From positions 1-64,000 of the forward strand of contig JAEOSU010000076.1 of assembly GCA_016840165.1 (NCBI GenBank): a DNA stretch of 64,000 nt, read 5' to 3'. Below, in pieces: positions 53,181 through 62,509 of the stretch (position 1 is the stretch's first letter; the number at the start of each line of letters is the position of its first letter). This stretch comes from Promethearchaeota archaeon (GTDB taxonomy: Archaea > Asgardarchaeota > Lokiarchaeia > Sigyniarchaeales > SOKP01). Under the pieces are notes generated by a model. The model was given only the letters and a program-made list of their open reading frames with translations, was not told the DNA's origin and did no database searches. The translations under genes were made by a program, and so were the position numbers.

Positions 53181-55580
53181 ATGAAAAAAGTATTAATAGT
53201 TGGCGGAGTTGCTGGTGGTGCATCAGCGGCAGCTCGTTTAAGAAGGTTAATGGAAAATATAGAAATCATCGTATTTGAGAAAGGTTCTTTTGTCTCATTT
53301 GCTAATTGCGGTTTACCTTATTACGTTGGAAATGTAATAAAAGAACGTGATCAGCTAGAACTGATGACCCCGAAAGATTTTTATGATCGATTTAATATCG
53401 ATGTCAGAATAAATCAAGAAGTAATTTCGATTAATCGTAGTCAAAAGACAGTGAACATCATAGATTTAGAGAAAGATAGTGAATATTATTTAGAATATGA
53501 TTATTTAATACTCTCTCCTGGTGCCTCTCCTATCATACCCCCCTTCAAGGGTTTGAAAGATGTTCCAACTTTTACACTTCGGACTATTCCTGATTCTGTA
53601 AAAATAAGAGAATTTGCTGAAGAGAATAAAGTAAAACATGCAACTATCATTGGAGGAGGATATATTGGATTAGAAATGGCAGAAAATCTCAAAGAAAAAG
53701 GAATTCGAGTTAAGATTGTTGAAATGCTTGATCAAGTTTTAGCACCTTTAGATAAAGAAATGGCCCAGTTTATTCATCAAGAATTAATCTTAAATGGAGT
53801 ATGTCTTCAATTAGGAGATGCTGTCGACTCTTTTATGTGCGATGAGAACCAGTGCAACTATGTTATTCCAAAGAGTGGTAAAAAGATTAAAACTGATATG
53901 ATAATTATGGCAATAGGTGTAAAACCGGAGAATAAGTTAGCTATAGATTCAGGTTTAAAAGTTGGTCCGAAAGGACATATCATAGTTGATAATCATATGA
54001 GAACATCTGATCCTTACATTTATGCCGTAGGGGATGCGGTTCAAACTAATAATTATATTACAGACCAATCTGCAGCTATCCCACTTGCGGGTCCAGCAAA
54101 CAAACAAGGTAGAATTGCAGCCGACAACATAGCGGGAAGAAATTCGATATATAGAGGAATCTTAGGAGCTTCTGTACTTAAAGTTTTTGACCTTACAGTT
54201 GCATTTGTTGGATTAAGTGAGAAACAGTTAAAGGGGATGGATATTGATTATGAAAAAATTTATGTTCATCCAAATAATCATGCTGGTTATTATCCTGGTG
54301 CTATTCCGATTACACTTAAATTATTGTTTGAAAAAACAAGTGGTAAAATACTAGGAGCTCAAGCCGTTGGAGGGCCTGGTACTGAAAAACGCATAGATGT
54401 GATATCAACTGCAATAAAGTTTAAGGGAACAGTCTTTGATTTGGAAGAACTAGAGCTTACATATGCTCCCCCTTATGGATCAGCAAAGGATCCGGTCAAT
54501 ATGGCAGGATTTGTGGCATCAAATGTACTACGGGGAGATCATCCTATATGGCAATGGGAAGACTTACCAGAAATTCAACAAAATAATAGTGCATTTATAG
54601 ATGTAAGGACCCCCGAAGAATTTGAAGTTGGGTCGATTGAAAACGCATTGAATATCAATGATTTAGAATTACGACAGAGGTTAAATGAGATTCCAAAAGA
54701 TAAAAATATCTATGTATTTTGTGAAGTGGGTTTTCGTGGTTATTTAGCAACGAGATTATTGCTTCAAGAGGGTTTTGAAAAAGTTCGGAATCTTACAGGA
54801 GGTTATAAACTTTTAAAAACAGCCCAAGCGACTACGCAAGAATTAGCTGAAGCTTGCGGACCACCAGAAGAAATAATGGAAGAGATGATTCAAGAAAAAA
54901 CCACCGAAACTGATGAATTTATGGAAGTTGATGCTTGTGGAATTTCATGTCCAGGTCCTTTAAATGCTCTTATCCAAGGACTTGACAATCTGCCTGAAGG
55001 TAAAAAACTTAAAATATATACGACTGATCCTGGTTTTAAATCAAGTGTAGAAGCATATGTAAAACTCAACGAGGCTGTGAAGTTATTATACTTAGGAAAA
55101 GAAAAGGGAAAGCTAATGGCTATTCTCGAAAAAGGAATCATATCAAAAGAAGAAGTTAAAGCCCCTATTAAAGTGAAAAAGAAAACACGTTCTGAATTAA
55201 GAGGACCAGAAGCACCGCCCTTATCAGAGATAAATGCAACCGAATTATATGACAGAATGGGTACTGAAGATTCACCCGCATTAGTAGTGGATGTTCGAAC
55301 ACCCTCTGAATACCATGAAACAGGTTATATAAAAGACTCAGAGTTGATACCATTAGGAGAGTTAATGAGAGATTTAGGAAAATTAGAGGAGTATAAAGAT
55401 AAAGAAGTCGTAGTCTTATGTGCAGTAGGGGGTCGTTCTTTCATGGCAGCACAGCTTTTAGTGAGGGAGGGTTTTAGAGACGTAAGAAACCTAGTCGGAG
55501 GAATAAAAGCTTGGATAAGACTCGGTTACCCAGTAACTGGAGGCGTGATAGATTCAACCGTAAAATATCTTAAAACCTAA
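53181..55580 (+). CDS. CoA-disulfide-reductase-like / rhodanese / TusA / rhodanese fusion
   Basis: A 799-residue four-part protein. Residues 1-445 are a pyridine-nucleotide disulfide oxidoreductase with FAD-binding VLIVGGVAGGASAAARLRR, the single active Cys43 in SFANCGLPYYVG, NAD-binding IIGGGYIGLEMAENLKEKG and the dimerisation domain. Residues about 455-545 are a rhodanese with Cys514 (VFCEVGFRGY). Residues about 580-650 are a TusA domain with Cys590 (GISCPGPL). Residues about 685-795 are a second rhodanese with Cys747 (VLCAVGGRSF). Relatives reduce CoA disulfide, persulfide or polysulfide. The chain of four cysteines suggests a built-in sulfur relay serving the neighbouring IscS/IscU genes. 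Confidence 0.92.
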   Translation: MKKVLIVGGVAGGASAAARLRRLMENIEIIVFEKGSFVSFANCGLPYYVGNVIKERDQLELMTPKDFYDRFNIDVRINQEVISINRSQKTVNIIDLEKDSEYYLEYDYLILSPGASPIIPPFKGLKDVPTFTLRTIPDSVKIREFAEENKVKHATIIGGGYIGLEMAENLKEKGIRVKIVEMLDQVLAPLDKEMAQFIHQELILNGVCLQLGDAVDSFMCDENQCNYVIPKSGKKIKTDMIIMAIGVKPENKLAIDSGLKVGPKGHIIVDNHMRTSDPYIYAVGDAVQTNNYITDQSAAIPLAGPANKQGRIAADNIAGRNSIYRGILGASVLKVFDLTVAFVGLSEKQLKGMDIDYEKIYVHPNNHAGYYPGAIPITLKLLFEKTSGKILGAQAVGGPGTEKRIDVISTAIKFKGTVFDLEELELTYAPPYGSAKDPVNMAGFVASNVLRGDHPIWQWEDLPEIQQNNSAFIDVRTPEEFEVGSIENALNINDLELRQRLNEIPKDKNIYVFCEVGFRGYLATRLLLQEGFEKVRNLTGGYKLLKTAQATTQELAEACGPPEEIMEEMIQEKTTETDEFMEVDACGISCPGPLNALIQGLDNLPEGKKLKIYTTDPGFKSSVEAYVKLNEAVKLLYLGKEKGKLMAILEKGIISKEEVKAPIKVKKKTRSELRGPEAPPLSEINATELYDRMGTEDSPALVVDVRTPSEYHETGYIKDSELIPLGELMRDLGKLEEYKDKEVVVLCAVGGRSFMAAQLLVREGFRDVRNLVGGIKAWIRLGYPVTGGVIDSTVKYLKT

Positions 55581-55708
55581 ATAGTTCTATTTAAGCAAAA
55601 AAAACTCTTATCTTTAATTTATAAATGAAAGGATTATTATTAAATAGGCATATATAGTTATTTAGATTCAATTCAATAAAATACAAATATTCAAAAAATG
55701 GTGAAAAT

Positions 55709-56293
55709 ATGAAAGAAACACCAAAAAAGCTATTCGCCGCTTATGTTGGTGAATCTCAAGCACGTAATCGATATACATTCTTCTCTAAAATCGCGAAGAA
55801 GGAAGGTTATGCTTTAATTGCAAAGATTTTTGAAGAGACAGCGGAACAAGAACTTCAACATGGTTCATGGTTCTATAAGATGCTTCAAGATTTCAAAAAG
55901 GAAGAAGCATTTGATGATTTTAAAGTATGTGAAGAATATCCAACAACTTATAGCAATACTAGAGAGAATTTGAAATCAGCTGTTAAAGGAGAGACTATGG
56001 AGTGGCAAACACTTTATCCAGATTTAGCCGATACTGCTGAAAAAGAGGGTTATCCTGATATAGCAAAAAGAACAAGGGCAATTGCACGAGCTGAACAACA
56101 TCATTCAGAACGCTATGGAAAATTATTAAAATTAGTGGGTGATGATGCTTTCTTTAAACGTGGTAAAAAAGTAGTCTGGGTTTGTTTGGAATGTGGTTAC
56201 GAGGTTGAGATGGATGAACTACCTGAAAATTGGATATGTCCAAGTTGTTCTCATCCCAGAGCTTATTTCATGAAGAAATGTGAAGATTTCTAA
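55709..56293 (+). CDS. rbr: Rubrerythrin
   Basis: A 194-residue non-haem iron peroxidase. Residues 1-145 are the ferritin-like diiron domain with the ligands in AYVGESQARNRY, ETAEQELQHG and AIARAEQHHSERY. The C-terminal rubredoxin domain has CLECGY and CPSCSHP. It reduces hydrogen peroxide with electrons from rubredoxin, and both rubredoxins and a rubredoxin reductase are encoded within 8 kb. A TATA-like TATATAGTTATTTAG lies about 50-60 nt upstream. Confidence 0.96.
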   Translation: MKETPKKLFAAYVGESQARNRYTFFSKIAKKEGYALIAKIFEETAEQELQHGSWFYKMLQDFKKEEAFDDFKVCEEYPTTYSNTRENLKSAVKGETMEWQTLYPDLADTAEKEGYPDIAKRTRAIARAEQHHSERYGKLLKLVGDDAFFKRGKKVVWVCLECGYEVEMDELPENWICPSCSHPRAYFMKKCEDF

Positions 56294-56400
56294 ATAAATT
56301 AAACTTTTTTATATTGGCAAATTGTAGTGGTTTAGTTTTAATTTTATTTGTTATCTTATTATAATAGCTTTCAAATAAATTGGAATAGGAGTATAAAAAA

Positions 56401-57759
56401 ATGATGGAACTGGTATTACAAATTATCGTTTTATCTTGTTTCGTAGTAGTTATTATTGCTTTGTTTAGAGAAAAATCTGACTTTTTATTTTTTTCAATAG
56501 CAGCTATGCTTATATCAGCAACATCCACTTACTTTTTATCTCCCGTTCCAGTTTCAATGGAGGAGATATTTCTCTCGGTTGACTGGGAGGTTATATTTTT
56601 CTTGATATCCTTATTCACAATAGTGGCTGTATTAGAAGAAAATCATATTTTCCAAGAGCTTGCAAGAAGAATCACCACGAAATTTAGCACGAATACAAGG
56701 AAATTTTTTTGGGTGATTTGTTTGACTTCTACCATAACTGCAGCTTTTATAGAGGATGTCTCAGTGGCAATCATATTTATTCCAATGATTATTAACACCA
56801 GCGAAAAAATGAGAATCAATCCTGCGCCTATTTTATTAGGAATGACAATTTGCATTAATTTAGCTTCCACATTAACTCCTTTTGGTTCTGCAGAAAATAT
56901 ATTAATTGCTAATCAATTTTTTCTCTCATCTCAGTGGTTTTTTATTAATATGGGATTATATTTCTTAATCGCAACTTTAACTACTCTATTTTTATTGGAC
57001 AAGTTTATACTTCAGAAACATTTAAAAGATATTTGGACTCCTGAATGCCTCGAAAAAGAAATTCCTATAGATAAAAATTATATTAAAGAACATGAACTTG
57101 TAATAGTCGAAAAACCGATACCGCGAAAAATTTTCAATAAAAATATGGTGAGTCTTTTAATTTTCTTCGGGTTTCTAATTTTTATTCCAAATATTCTATT
57201 TATTGGATTAATAGGGATGCTATTATTTGTATTCCTTAACCCCCGTCGAGGAGAATCGGGTAAAAAATATCCCGACATCTCATATTATCTCAAACAAGTT
57301 GATTTTAAGTTAATATTTTTCTTTATTAGTTTGTTTATACTCGTCTTTTCTTTTGAAAAGGCGGGAATAATCCAATTATTAGAAGATTTCGTATTGAATA
57401 TTGCGCCTACGAATATTTTTCTATTAAGCGTATTGATCTTGATTGTTACATCCCTATTATCTGGGTTCCTCGATAACGTTCCTGTAACCGTACTCTTTAT
57501 TCCCATCATACAGGCTCTTTCCGACAATGGTTTTGCCTCTATCCCGATGTTGGTTGCATTTATTTTAGGGATAAATCTGGGGGGTAACTTCCTTCCACAG
57601 GGGAGCGCCGCGGATATGATGACCTTAGAATTATCAAAAAAATATTGTGCAGATGATCTTAATTATAAACGATTGCTAAAGGTAGGAGGAATTTTTGCGG
57701 CTTATCACATTGTATTAGGAATTGGATATCTCGCTTTACAAACATTTTTCTTTTTATAG
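56401..57759 (+). CDS. ArsB/NhaD-type ion transporter
   Basis: A 452-residue polytopic protein with about eleven hydrophobic segments in two halves, of the ion-transporter superfamily. Each half has a helical-hairpin motif: ITAAFIEDVSVAIIFIPMII and LLSGFLDNVPVTVLFIPIIQ, where the Asp-Asn/Val pattern is typical of ArsB, NhaD and the CitM group. Later are LTPFGSAENILIANQ and LGGNFLPQGSAADMM. The ion (Na+/H+, arsenite or dicarboxylate) cannot be decided; no arsenic regulator adjoins it. ATGATG start. Confidence 0.87.
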   Translation: MMELVLQIIVLSCFVVVIIALFREKSDFLFFSIAAMLISATSTYFLSPVPVSMEEIFLSVDWEVIFFLISLFTIVAVLEENHIFQELARRITTKFSTNTRKFFWVICLTSTITAAFIEDVSVAIIFIPMIINTSEKMRINPAPILLGMTICINLASTLTPFGSAENILIANQFFLSSQWFFINMGLYFLIATLTTLFLLDKFILQKHLKDIWTPECLEKEIPIDKNYIKEHELVIVEKPIPRKIFNKNMVSLLIFFGFLIFIPNILFIGLIGMLLFVFLNPRRGESGKKYPDISYYLKQVDFKLIFFFISLFILVFSFEKAGIIQLLEDFVLNIAPTNIFLLSVLILIVTSLLSGFLDNVPVTVLFIPIIQALSDNGFASIPMLVAFILGINLGGNFLPQGSAADMMTLELSKKYCADDLNYKRLLKVGGIFAAYHIVLGIGYLALQTFFFL

Positions 57760-57801
57760 AAAATAATTAAACCTTTAATTTTTCAGAATATTTTTAATCC
57801 T

Positions 57802-58353
57802 ATGAGGAAGAAGAAAGCGATAATTTTAGATAGAGACGGTGTTTTAATTGAAGATAAGGATTATTCTTATAAGATAGAAGATTTGGAGATATTACCGGGT
57901 GTAATCGAAGGATTAAAACTATTGCAGACTAAATTTGTATTCTTTATTGTTACTAATCAATCTGGGATTGGACGGGGTTTTTATACTGTAAATGATTTTC
58001 TTAAATATAATAACCATTTGATTTCAGAATTACAAGGAGAAGGGATAAGAATCGAGAAAACATTTTATTGTCCTCATTTAAGGGAGGATCGATGCGAATG
58101 CAGAAAACCTAATCCCAAATATTTATTTGATATACGGGATGGTTGGGATATTGACCTGAAACTTTCTTGGATGATAGGCGATCATCCATCTGACATAGAG
58201 TTTGGCATAAATGGTGGATGCCAGACTGTTTATATGAGTACGGGTCATGGAAAGAAACATCTGAATGAGCTTGAAGAACTAAATATCAAACCAACTTTCA
58301 TAAGTTCTAATTTTTTTCATGCCGCAGAATCTATACTCAAATTATCTTCATAA
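57802..58353 (+). CDS. HAD-IIIA phosphatase (GmhB-like)
   Basis: A 183-residue phosphatase of the D-glycero-D-manno-heptose-1,7-bisphosphatase/histidinol-phosphatase group. It has AIILDRDGVLIEDKDY, VTNQSGIGRGFYT, the zinc-loop cysteines CPHLREDRCECRKPNP and MIGDHPSDIEFGINGGCQ. GmhB makes a heptose-phosphate precursor, and archaeal surface glycans may use such sugars, but no heptose genes adjoin. It follows the transporter gene by 43 bp. Confidence 0.9.
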   Translation: MRKKKAIILDRDGVLIEDKDYSYKIEDLEILPGVIEGLKLLQTKFVFFIVTNQSGIGRGFYTVNDFLKYNNHLISELQGEGIRIEKTFYCPHLREDRCECRKPNPKYLFDIRDGWDIDLKLSWMIGDHPSDIEFGINGGCQTVYMSTGHGKKHLNELEELNIKPTFISSNFFHAAESILKLSS

Positions 58354-58442
58354 TTCGCTTTATTAAGTACTTAAATCAAGATATAAATAATATCAACAAA
58401 AAAGTAGATGACAATACTTAATAAAAAAATAAAAATTTTATT

Positions 58443-59621
58443 TTAATCCCTCTTTTTCGCAAGATACGGCATGGCATGCTCATACCTATTTAATACAAAT
58501 CGGGATATAATAATTCTTTGCACTTCGCTTGTTCCTTCATAAATTTGATAGAGTTTTGCATCTCTAAATAGCTTTTCCACAGGATATGTTCTTAAATATC
58601 CATATCCTCCAAAGATTTGGATGGCTTCGGTAGTAACATTCATGGCAACATCCGATGCGAATGCTTTTGCGATAGCAGAACTAAGGTTATTATCTTTACC
58701 TTGGTCTGCCTCCCAAGCCGCTCTATACGTTAATAATCGAGCTGCTTCGATATCTTTATACATATTAGCGATTTTTTCCTGTATCATTTGATATTTTTCA
58801 ATTGGTCTACCAAAAGCTTCTCGTTTCTTGGCATAATCTATGCTGTACTCCATAGCAGATCTTGCACATCCGACAGCAAAAGCACCAATGGCAGGTCGAG
58901 TATGAGCAAAAGTCTGCATCGCTAGGACAAATCCTCTACCAGGTTTTGCCAAGACATTTTCTTTTGGGATTCTCACGTCTTTTAAACCCACCGAAACAGT
59001 ATTGGAAGCTCTCTGACCTAATTTGGGTATATGCTTCCCTAATCTAACTCCCTCGCTTTTTGTATCAACAATAAACGCTGCTATTCCTTTGTGTTTCTTC
59101 TCTGGATCTGTAGTAGCAAAAACAGTAACGTAATTAGCATGTCCACCATTAGTAATCCAAAATTTATTACCATTGAGAATATATTCATCTCCATCTTGTT
59201 CTGCTCTACATTTCATGCCAGCGACGTCAGATCCCATAGTAGGCTCAGAAGTGGCGAATGCTATTAATTTAAATTCATTTGTAAGTTCTCCTAATATTCT
59301 TTGTTTTTGCTCCTCATTACCACCAATAACAATCGGTTCTGCTCCTAAATTATTATCAAATATTGAGGTCGCTATGCCTGGACAAGCGGAGGAGATTTCC
59401 TCAACGACAATGCAAGCATCCATTAACCCATAGCCGGGGCCACCATATTGTTTAGGAATCCCTAAATTAAGCAATCCTATCTCCCAGGCTTTTTTAATGA
59501 CGGGTAATGGAAATTCTTCAGATTCATCATATTTTTGAGCAACAGGTAGTACTTCATTTACAGCAAATTCTCGTGCTTTTTTTTGTAATGCAATTTGTTC
59601 TTCCATTAATTTAAAATCCAT
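58443..59621 (-). CDS. Acyl-CoA dehydrogenase
   Basis: A 392-residue FAD enzyme that introduces a double bond into acyl-CoA. Conserved parts are FAVNEVLPVAQKYDE, AFATSEPTMGSDVAGMKC, NGNKFWITNGGHANYVTVFA and ARLLTYRAA, with the catalytic Glu in YQIYEGTSEVQRIIISR. The length is standard. Only 14 bp separate it from the downstream end of the flavodiiron gene on the same strand, but the two are functionally distinct; short-chain acyl-CoA oxidation feeding electron-transfer flavoprotein is likely. Confidence 0.95.
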   Translation of the reverse strand: MDFKLMEEQIALQKKAREFAVNEVLPVAQKYDESEEFPLPVIKKAWEIGLLNLGIPKQYGGPGYGLMDACIVVEEISSACPGIATSIFDNNLGAEPIVIGGNEEQKQRILGELTNEFKLIAFATSEPTMGSDVAGMKCRAEQDGDEYILNGNKFWITNGGHANYVTVFATTDPEKKHKGIAAFIVDTKSEGVRLGKHIPKLGQRASNTVSVGLKDVRIPKENVLAKPGRGFVLAMQTFAHTRPAIGAFAVGCARSAMEYSIDYAKKREAFGRPIEKYQMIQEKIANMYKDIEAARLLTYRAAWEADQGKDNNLSSAIAKAFASDVAMNVTTEAIQIFGGYGYLRTYPVEKLFRDAKLYQIYEGTSEVQRIIISRFVLNRYEHAMPYLAKKRD

Positions 59622-59635
59622 TATTTTCCCTCGTT

Positions 59636-60844
59636 TTACCCCATTTTTTCAACTAATTTATCAACAATATTTTTGAAATCTAAATCCTCAGGTCTAGGGA
59701 CAAATCGAATTTCGATTTTCTCTTCCATAACATCTATTTTAGTTTCTTCTAATTCCTTTATGATCTCTTTCACTGCGCCCCCTCCCCATCCATAAGAACC
59801 AAAAGCCATTCCTACCTTATTCATTGGTTTAAGACCCTTTTGATAACTTAAATATTCAGCAACTAAGGGATAAAGCCCATTATTTAATGTTGGACTGCCT
59901 ACTAAAATAGCTTTTGCTTTCATTGCTTCAGTTATTACATCCGAATAATCAGCATTGGTCAATCGAAACCGTTTTGCAGAAATCCCTCGATGAATAATCT
60001 CTTTATATAAAGCTTTCGCGATTTTTTCGGTACTACCCCACATTGTATCATATACGATTAAAACACTTTTACCATCAGTTTTACCAGCAGACCATTTTGT
60101 ATATGCTTCAAGTATTTTTCCAATGTGAGTTCTCCAGCACACGCCATGAGAAGGACAGATAATATCGATAGCTAATGCACCTACTTTCGGTATGGCTTTT
60201 GTTATTAATCCTGATAAATGAAGTAAGATATTAGCATAATATTTCTCTGCTTCCCACATAATTTCAGCAATATCATTCTCATCATCCCACCGTTTAGAAG
60301 TGGCAAAATGTTGTCCAAAAGCATCATTTGAGAAAAGAATATTCTTGCCATTTTCGTCGGACATAAATGAAACCATCGAATCAGGCCAATGAATCATTGG
60401 AATGGGGACAAACGTAAATTGTTTCCCGTTTCCTATTTCTAATGTGTCTCCTTCCTTTACAGCTCTAATATTCTCAAAATGCTTTTTATCGAGTTCTTCA
60501 TGATAATGGGCTTCAAGTATTTCTTTACCTCGTGTAGATGCAATAATCTCCGCATTTGGTAAATGTTTTAAGATCAAGGGAAAAGAGCCTGAATGATCGG
60601 GTTCTACATGGTTGACAATGAAGTAGTCAATTTCGCTTGGATCACAAACATGTTTTATGTTGCTTAAGAAATATTCATAGTAAGGACGCTTTACTGCGTC
60701 GATTAAGACAGTTTTTTCTCCCGATTTAACAATATATGCATTATAAGAAGATCCTTTATGGGTAGAGTATCCATGGAAATTACGAACCTCAAAATCTACA
60801 TAGCCAACATAATAAACATCTTTCATTAATTCTAAATGTGTCAT
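59636..60844 (-). CDS. fprA: FprA-type flavodiiron protein (F420H2 oxidase/NO reductase type)
   Basis: A 402-residue A-type flavoprotein. The N-terminal metallo-beta-lactamase-like domain holds the diiron site: VNHVEPDHSGSFPLI, PMIHWPDSMV, FSNDAFGQHFA and CPSHGVCWR. The C-terminal flavodoxin domain starts SVLIVYDTMWGSTEKIAKAL and contains AFGSYGWGGGAVKEI. These enzymes reduce O2 to water or NO to N2O in anaerobes. It lies with rubrerythrin, rubredoxins and a rubredoxin reductase as part of oxygen defence. Confidence 0.95.
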   Translation of the reverse strand: MTHLELMKDVYYVGYVDFEVRNFHGYSTHKGSSYNAYIVKSGEKTVLIDAVKRPYYEYFLSNIKHVCDPSEIDYFIVNHVEPDHSGSFPLILKHLPNAEIIASTRGKEILEAHYHEELDKKHFENIRAVKEGDTLEIGNGKQFTFVPIPMIHWPDSMVSFMSDENGKNILFSNDAFGQHFATSKRWDDENDIAEIMWEAEKYYANILLHLSGLITKAIPKVGALAIDIICPSHGVCWRTHIGKILEAYTKWSAGKTDGKSVLIVYDTMWGSTEKIAKALYKEIIHRGISAKRFRLTNADYSDVITEAMKAKAILVGSPTLNNGLYPLVAEYLSYQKGLKPMNKVGMAFGSYGWGGGAVKEIIKELEETKIDVMEEKIEIRFVPRPEDLDFKNIVDKLVEKMG

Positions 60845-60955
60845 TCACTAATTCATCTTTTTTTAGGATTAGTACTTTAATTTTGTTTAATTTCATTAGG
60901 ATTATAAATTTAATTTCTATGATTTATAAAATTTGGAAAGAATCTAGATATTTCA

Positions 60956-61843
60956 TTATTTTTTTTCGAGTGGCCATTCCAATAGAGACATTATTAAATT
61001 CTGATTAGAAAGACCCCCTCTGGTTAATTTTCCTATAAAATTTTCTTTACCAAACATTTTTCGCGTTATATATTTTAAAAATCGTTTACCATCAAGGCCT
61101 TTATCTTGTGCTTCCTTTTGGAATTTAAATGCTTTTTCATGTAAATCTTCGATTTCCTCAATTTTTTCCTTGATTATCGAACGATTTTTAAATACACCTC
61201 GTCCTGCAGTAAAAATGACTAAATTATCCATATTTTTAGTGATTTCTTCAATTTTTCTCAGAGATTCATAAATCTGGAAGATATCTTCAGGTATATCCGT
61301 AGTTTTACCAAAAATCATAGTATATTTCGGCATTATACCATCAGCAATAATGGCCCATTCTTGCGTTCTTTCAAGTAATGCGATTTCTTCCATAGCATGA
61401 CCAGGAATTTCGATTATATCAAATCTATATTTGTTCTTGCAAGTTAAAATAGAAGTTTCTACGGCTTTTGCGTTAAAGGGGCGATAAGGAAAACCCCATG
61501 TAATCCTTCTATAATCAGGATAATTTTTCTTTTTTTTGAGATGTGGTAATGCCTTTTTGCTCGCATAAATAGGTATATTAAATTCAGATTGAAGCATCGC
61601 TGCTCCTCCGCAATGATCTTCGTGAGAATGCGTGATAACACACTTCTTTACTTTATGATCGTCATCAAGCGAAAGAATAAACTTTCTTAAATCCTCTACA
61701 CTTCCAGGAGCTCCTGAATCGATTAACAACCCGTCTATCAAAAAGCATGAGGTCCAGAAAGGAGCAGGTAGAAGCTTGCTATCTGAGGACCATTTCCATT
61801 CTATTATCTCTCCACTGCAATGATATTTAATATCTACAACCAT
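60956..61843 (-). CDS. MBL-fold metallo-hydrolase
   Basis: A 295-residue metallo-beta-lactamase superfamily protein. The zinc motif is VITHSHEDHCGGAAML, further ligands lie in IIEIPGHAMEEIALLE (His) and EWAIIADGIMPKY (Asp), matching the glyoxalase II/hydrolase subgroup. No signal peptide is present. The C-terminal 80 residues form a helical extension. The substrate is unknown. It is upstream of fprA on the same strand, 111 bp away. Confidence 0.88.
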   Translation of the reverse strand: MVVDIKYHCSGEIIEWKWSSDSKLLPAPFWTSCFLIDGLLIDSGAPGSVEDLRKFILSLDDDHKVKKCVITHSHEDHCGGAAMLQSEFNIPIYASKKALPHLKKKKNYPDYRRITWGFPYRPFNAKAVETSILTCKNKYRFDIIEIPGHAMEEIALLERTQEWAIIADGIMPKYTMIFGKTTDIPEDIFQIYESLRKIEEITKNMDNLVIFTAGRGVFKNRSIIKEKIEEIEDLHEKAFKFQKEAQDKGLDGKRFLKYITRKMFGKENFIGKLTRGGLSNQNLIMSLLEWPLEKK

Positions 61844-61979
61844 TTTTATATCATGAAAATAGGTTTCAATAAAGGAAAAGAAGCAGAAAAATAAGAGACT
61901 TTTGAAAAAAGTAGTATAATAAACTTGGAATAAAATTTAAAAATTTTAAAAAAAAAGAATTATGAGATATTGGTTTATC

Positions 61980-62120
61980 TTAATCTGATATTTTTGTAAA
62001 AAAACTTTTATCCACGCCACAAACAGGACAAACCCAATCATCTGGGAGATCCTCAAATTTAGTTCCTTCTGCAGCTTCGTCATAAACATATCCACATGCA
62101 GAACACTCGTATTTTGCCAT
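61980..62120 (-). CDS. rub: Rubredoxin
   Basis: A 46-residue one-iron electron carrier. The translation [20 protein letters not shown] continues [20 protein letters not shown] with both CxxC pairs, so it is complete although very small. It can donate electrons to rubrerythrin and to the flavodiiron protein and accept them from the NADH-dependent rubredoxin reductase encoded 2 kb away. A TATA-like element lies upstream in the 173-bp gap to the next rubredoxin-like gene. Confidence 0.95.
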   Translation of the reverse strand: MAKYECSACGYVYDEAAEGTKFEDLPDDWVCPVCGVDKSFFTKISD

Positions 62121-62293
62121 TTAAAGTCACTCTTTATGTTTGTATAATTTGAGTTTTTAAATTAGATATTAATTAAAAATAATTGTGTAATAATTTATAA
62201 AACTTATAATCTGAAAGGGATGAAATAAATGCAAAATTGAGATTTATATGTTTATAAATAATGTTTGGCTTATGTAAGGATGAAATTTTTAAA

Positions 62294-62509
62294 TTAATTA
62301 AGTCCTATTGATTTTTTAACAAAGAATTGCCGCGATGCCCTACATTTGGGGCATTTATATTCATCCTTTAGCTTATCAAAGGAGATTTCATTCTCATCAT
62401 CAACGTAAAGATAATTACATCTTTTACATCGGTAGATTGCTATAAATTTTTCACCTATATTTTTAGTTTGAAATCTTTTTTCGTAGCACGGCAATCTGGA
62501 TTCGGACAT
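62294..62509 (-). CDS. Rubredoxin-like protein, start uncertain
   Basis: The recognisable domain is YRCKRCNYLYVDDENEISFD followed by YKCPKCRASRQFFV, a rubredoxin-like two-CxxC fold. The first in-frame ATG (62509) lies 55 nt inside the upstream rubredoxin reductase gene, in another frame, and the residues it adds are not rubredoxin-like. TAGGTG, close to a Shine-Dalgarno sequence, lies just before the domain at about 62450-62457, but the following in-frame codons are GAA AAA TTT ATA GCA ATC, so a non-standard start such as ATA or ATC would be needed. The gene is real, its 5' end is unresolved. Confidence 0.75.
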   Translation of the reverse strand: MSESRLPCYEKRFQTKNIGEKFIAIYRCKRCNYLYVDDENEISFDKLKDEYKCPKCRASRQFFVKKSIGLN

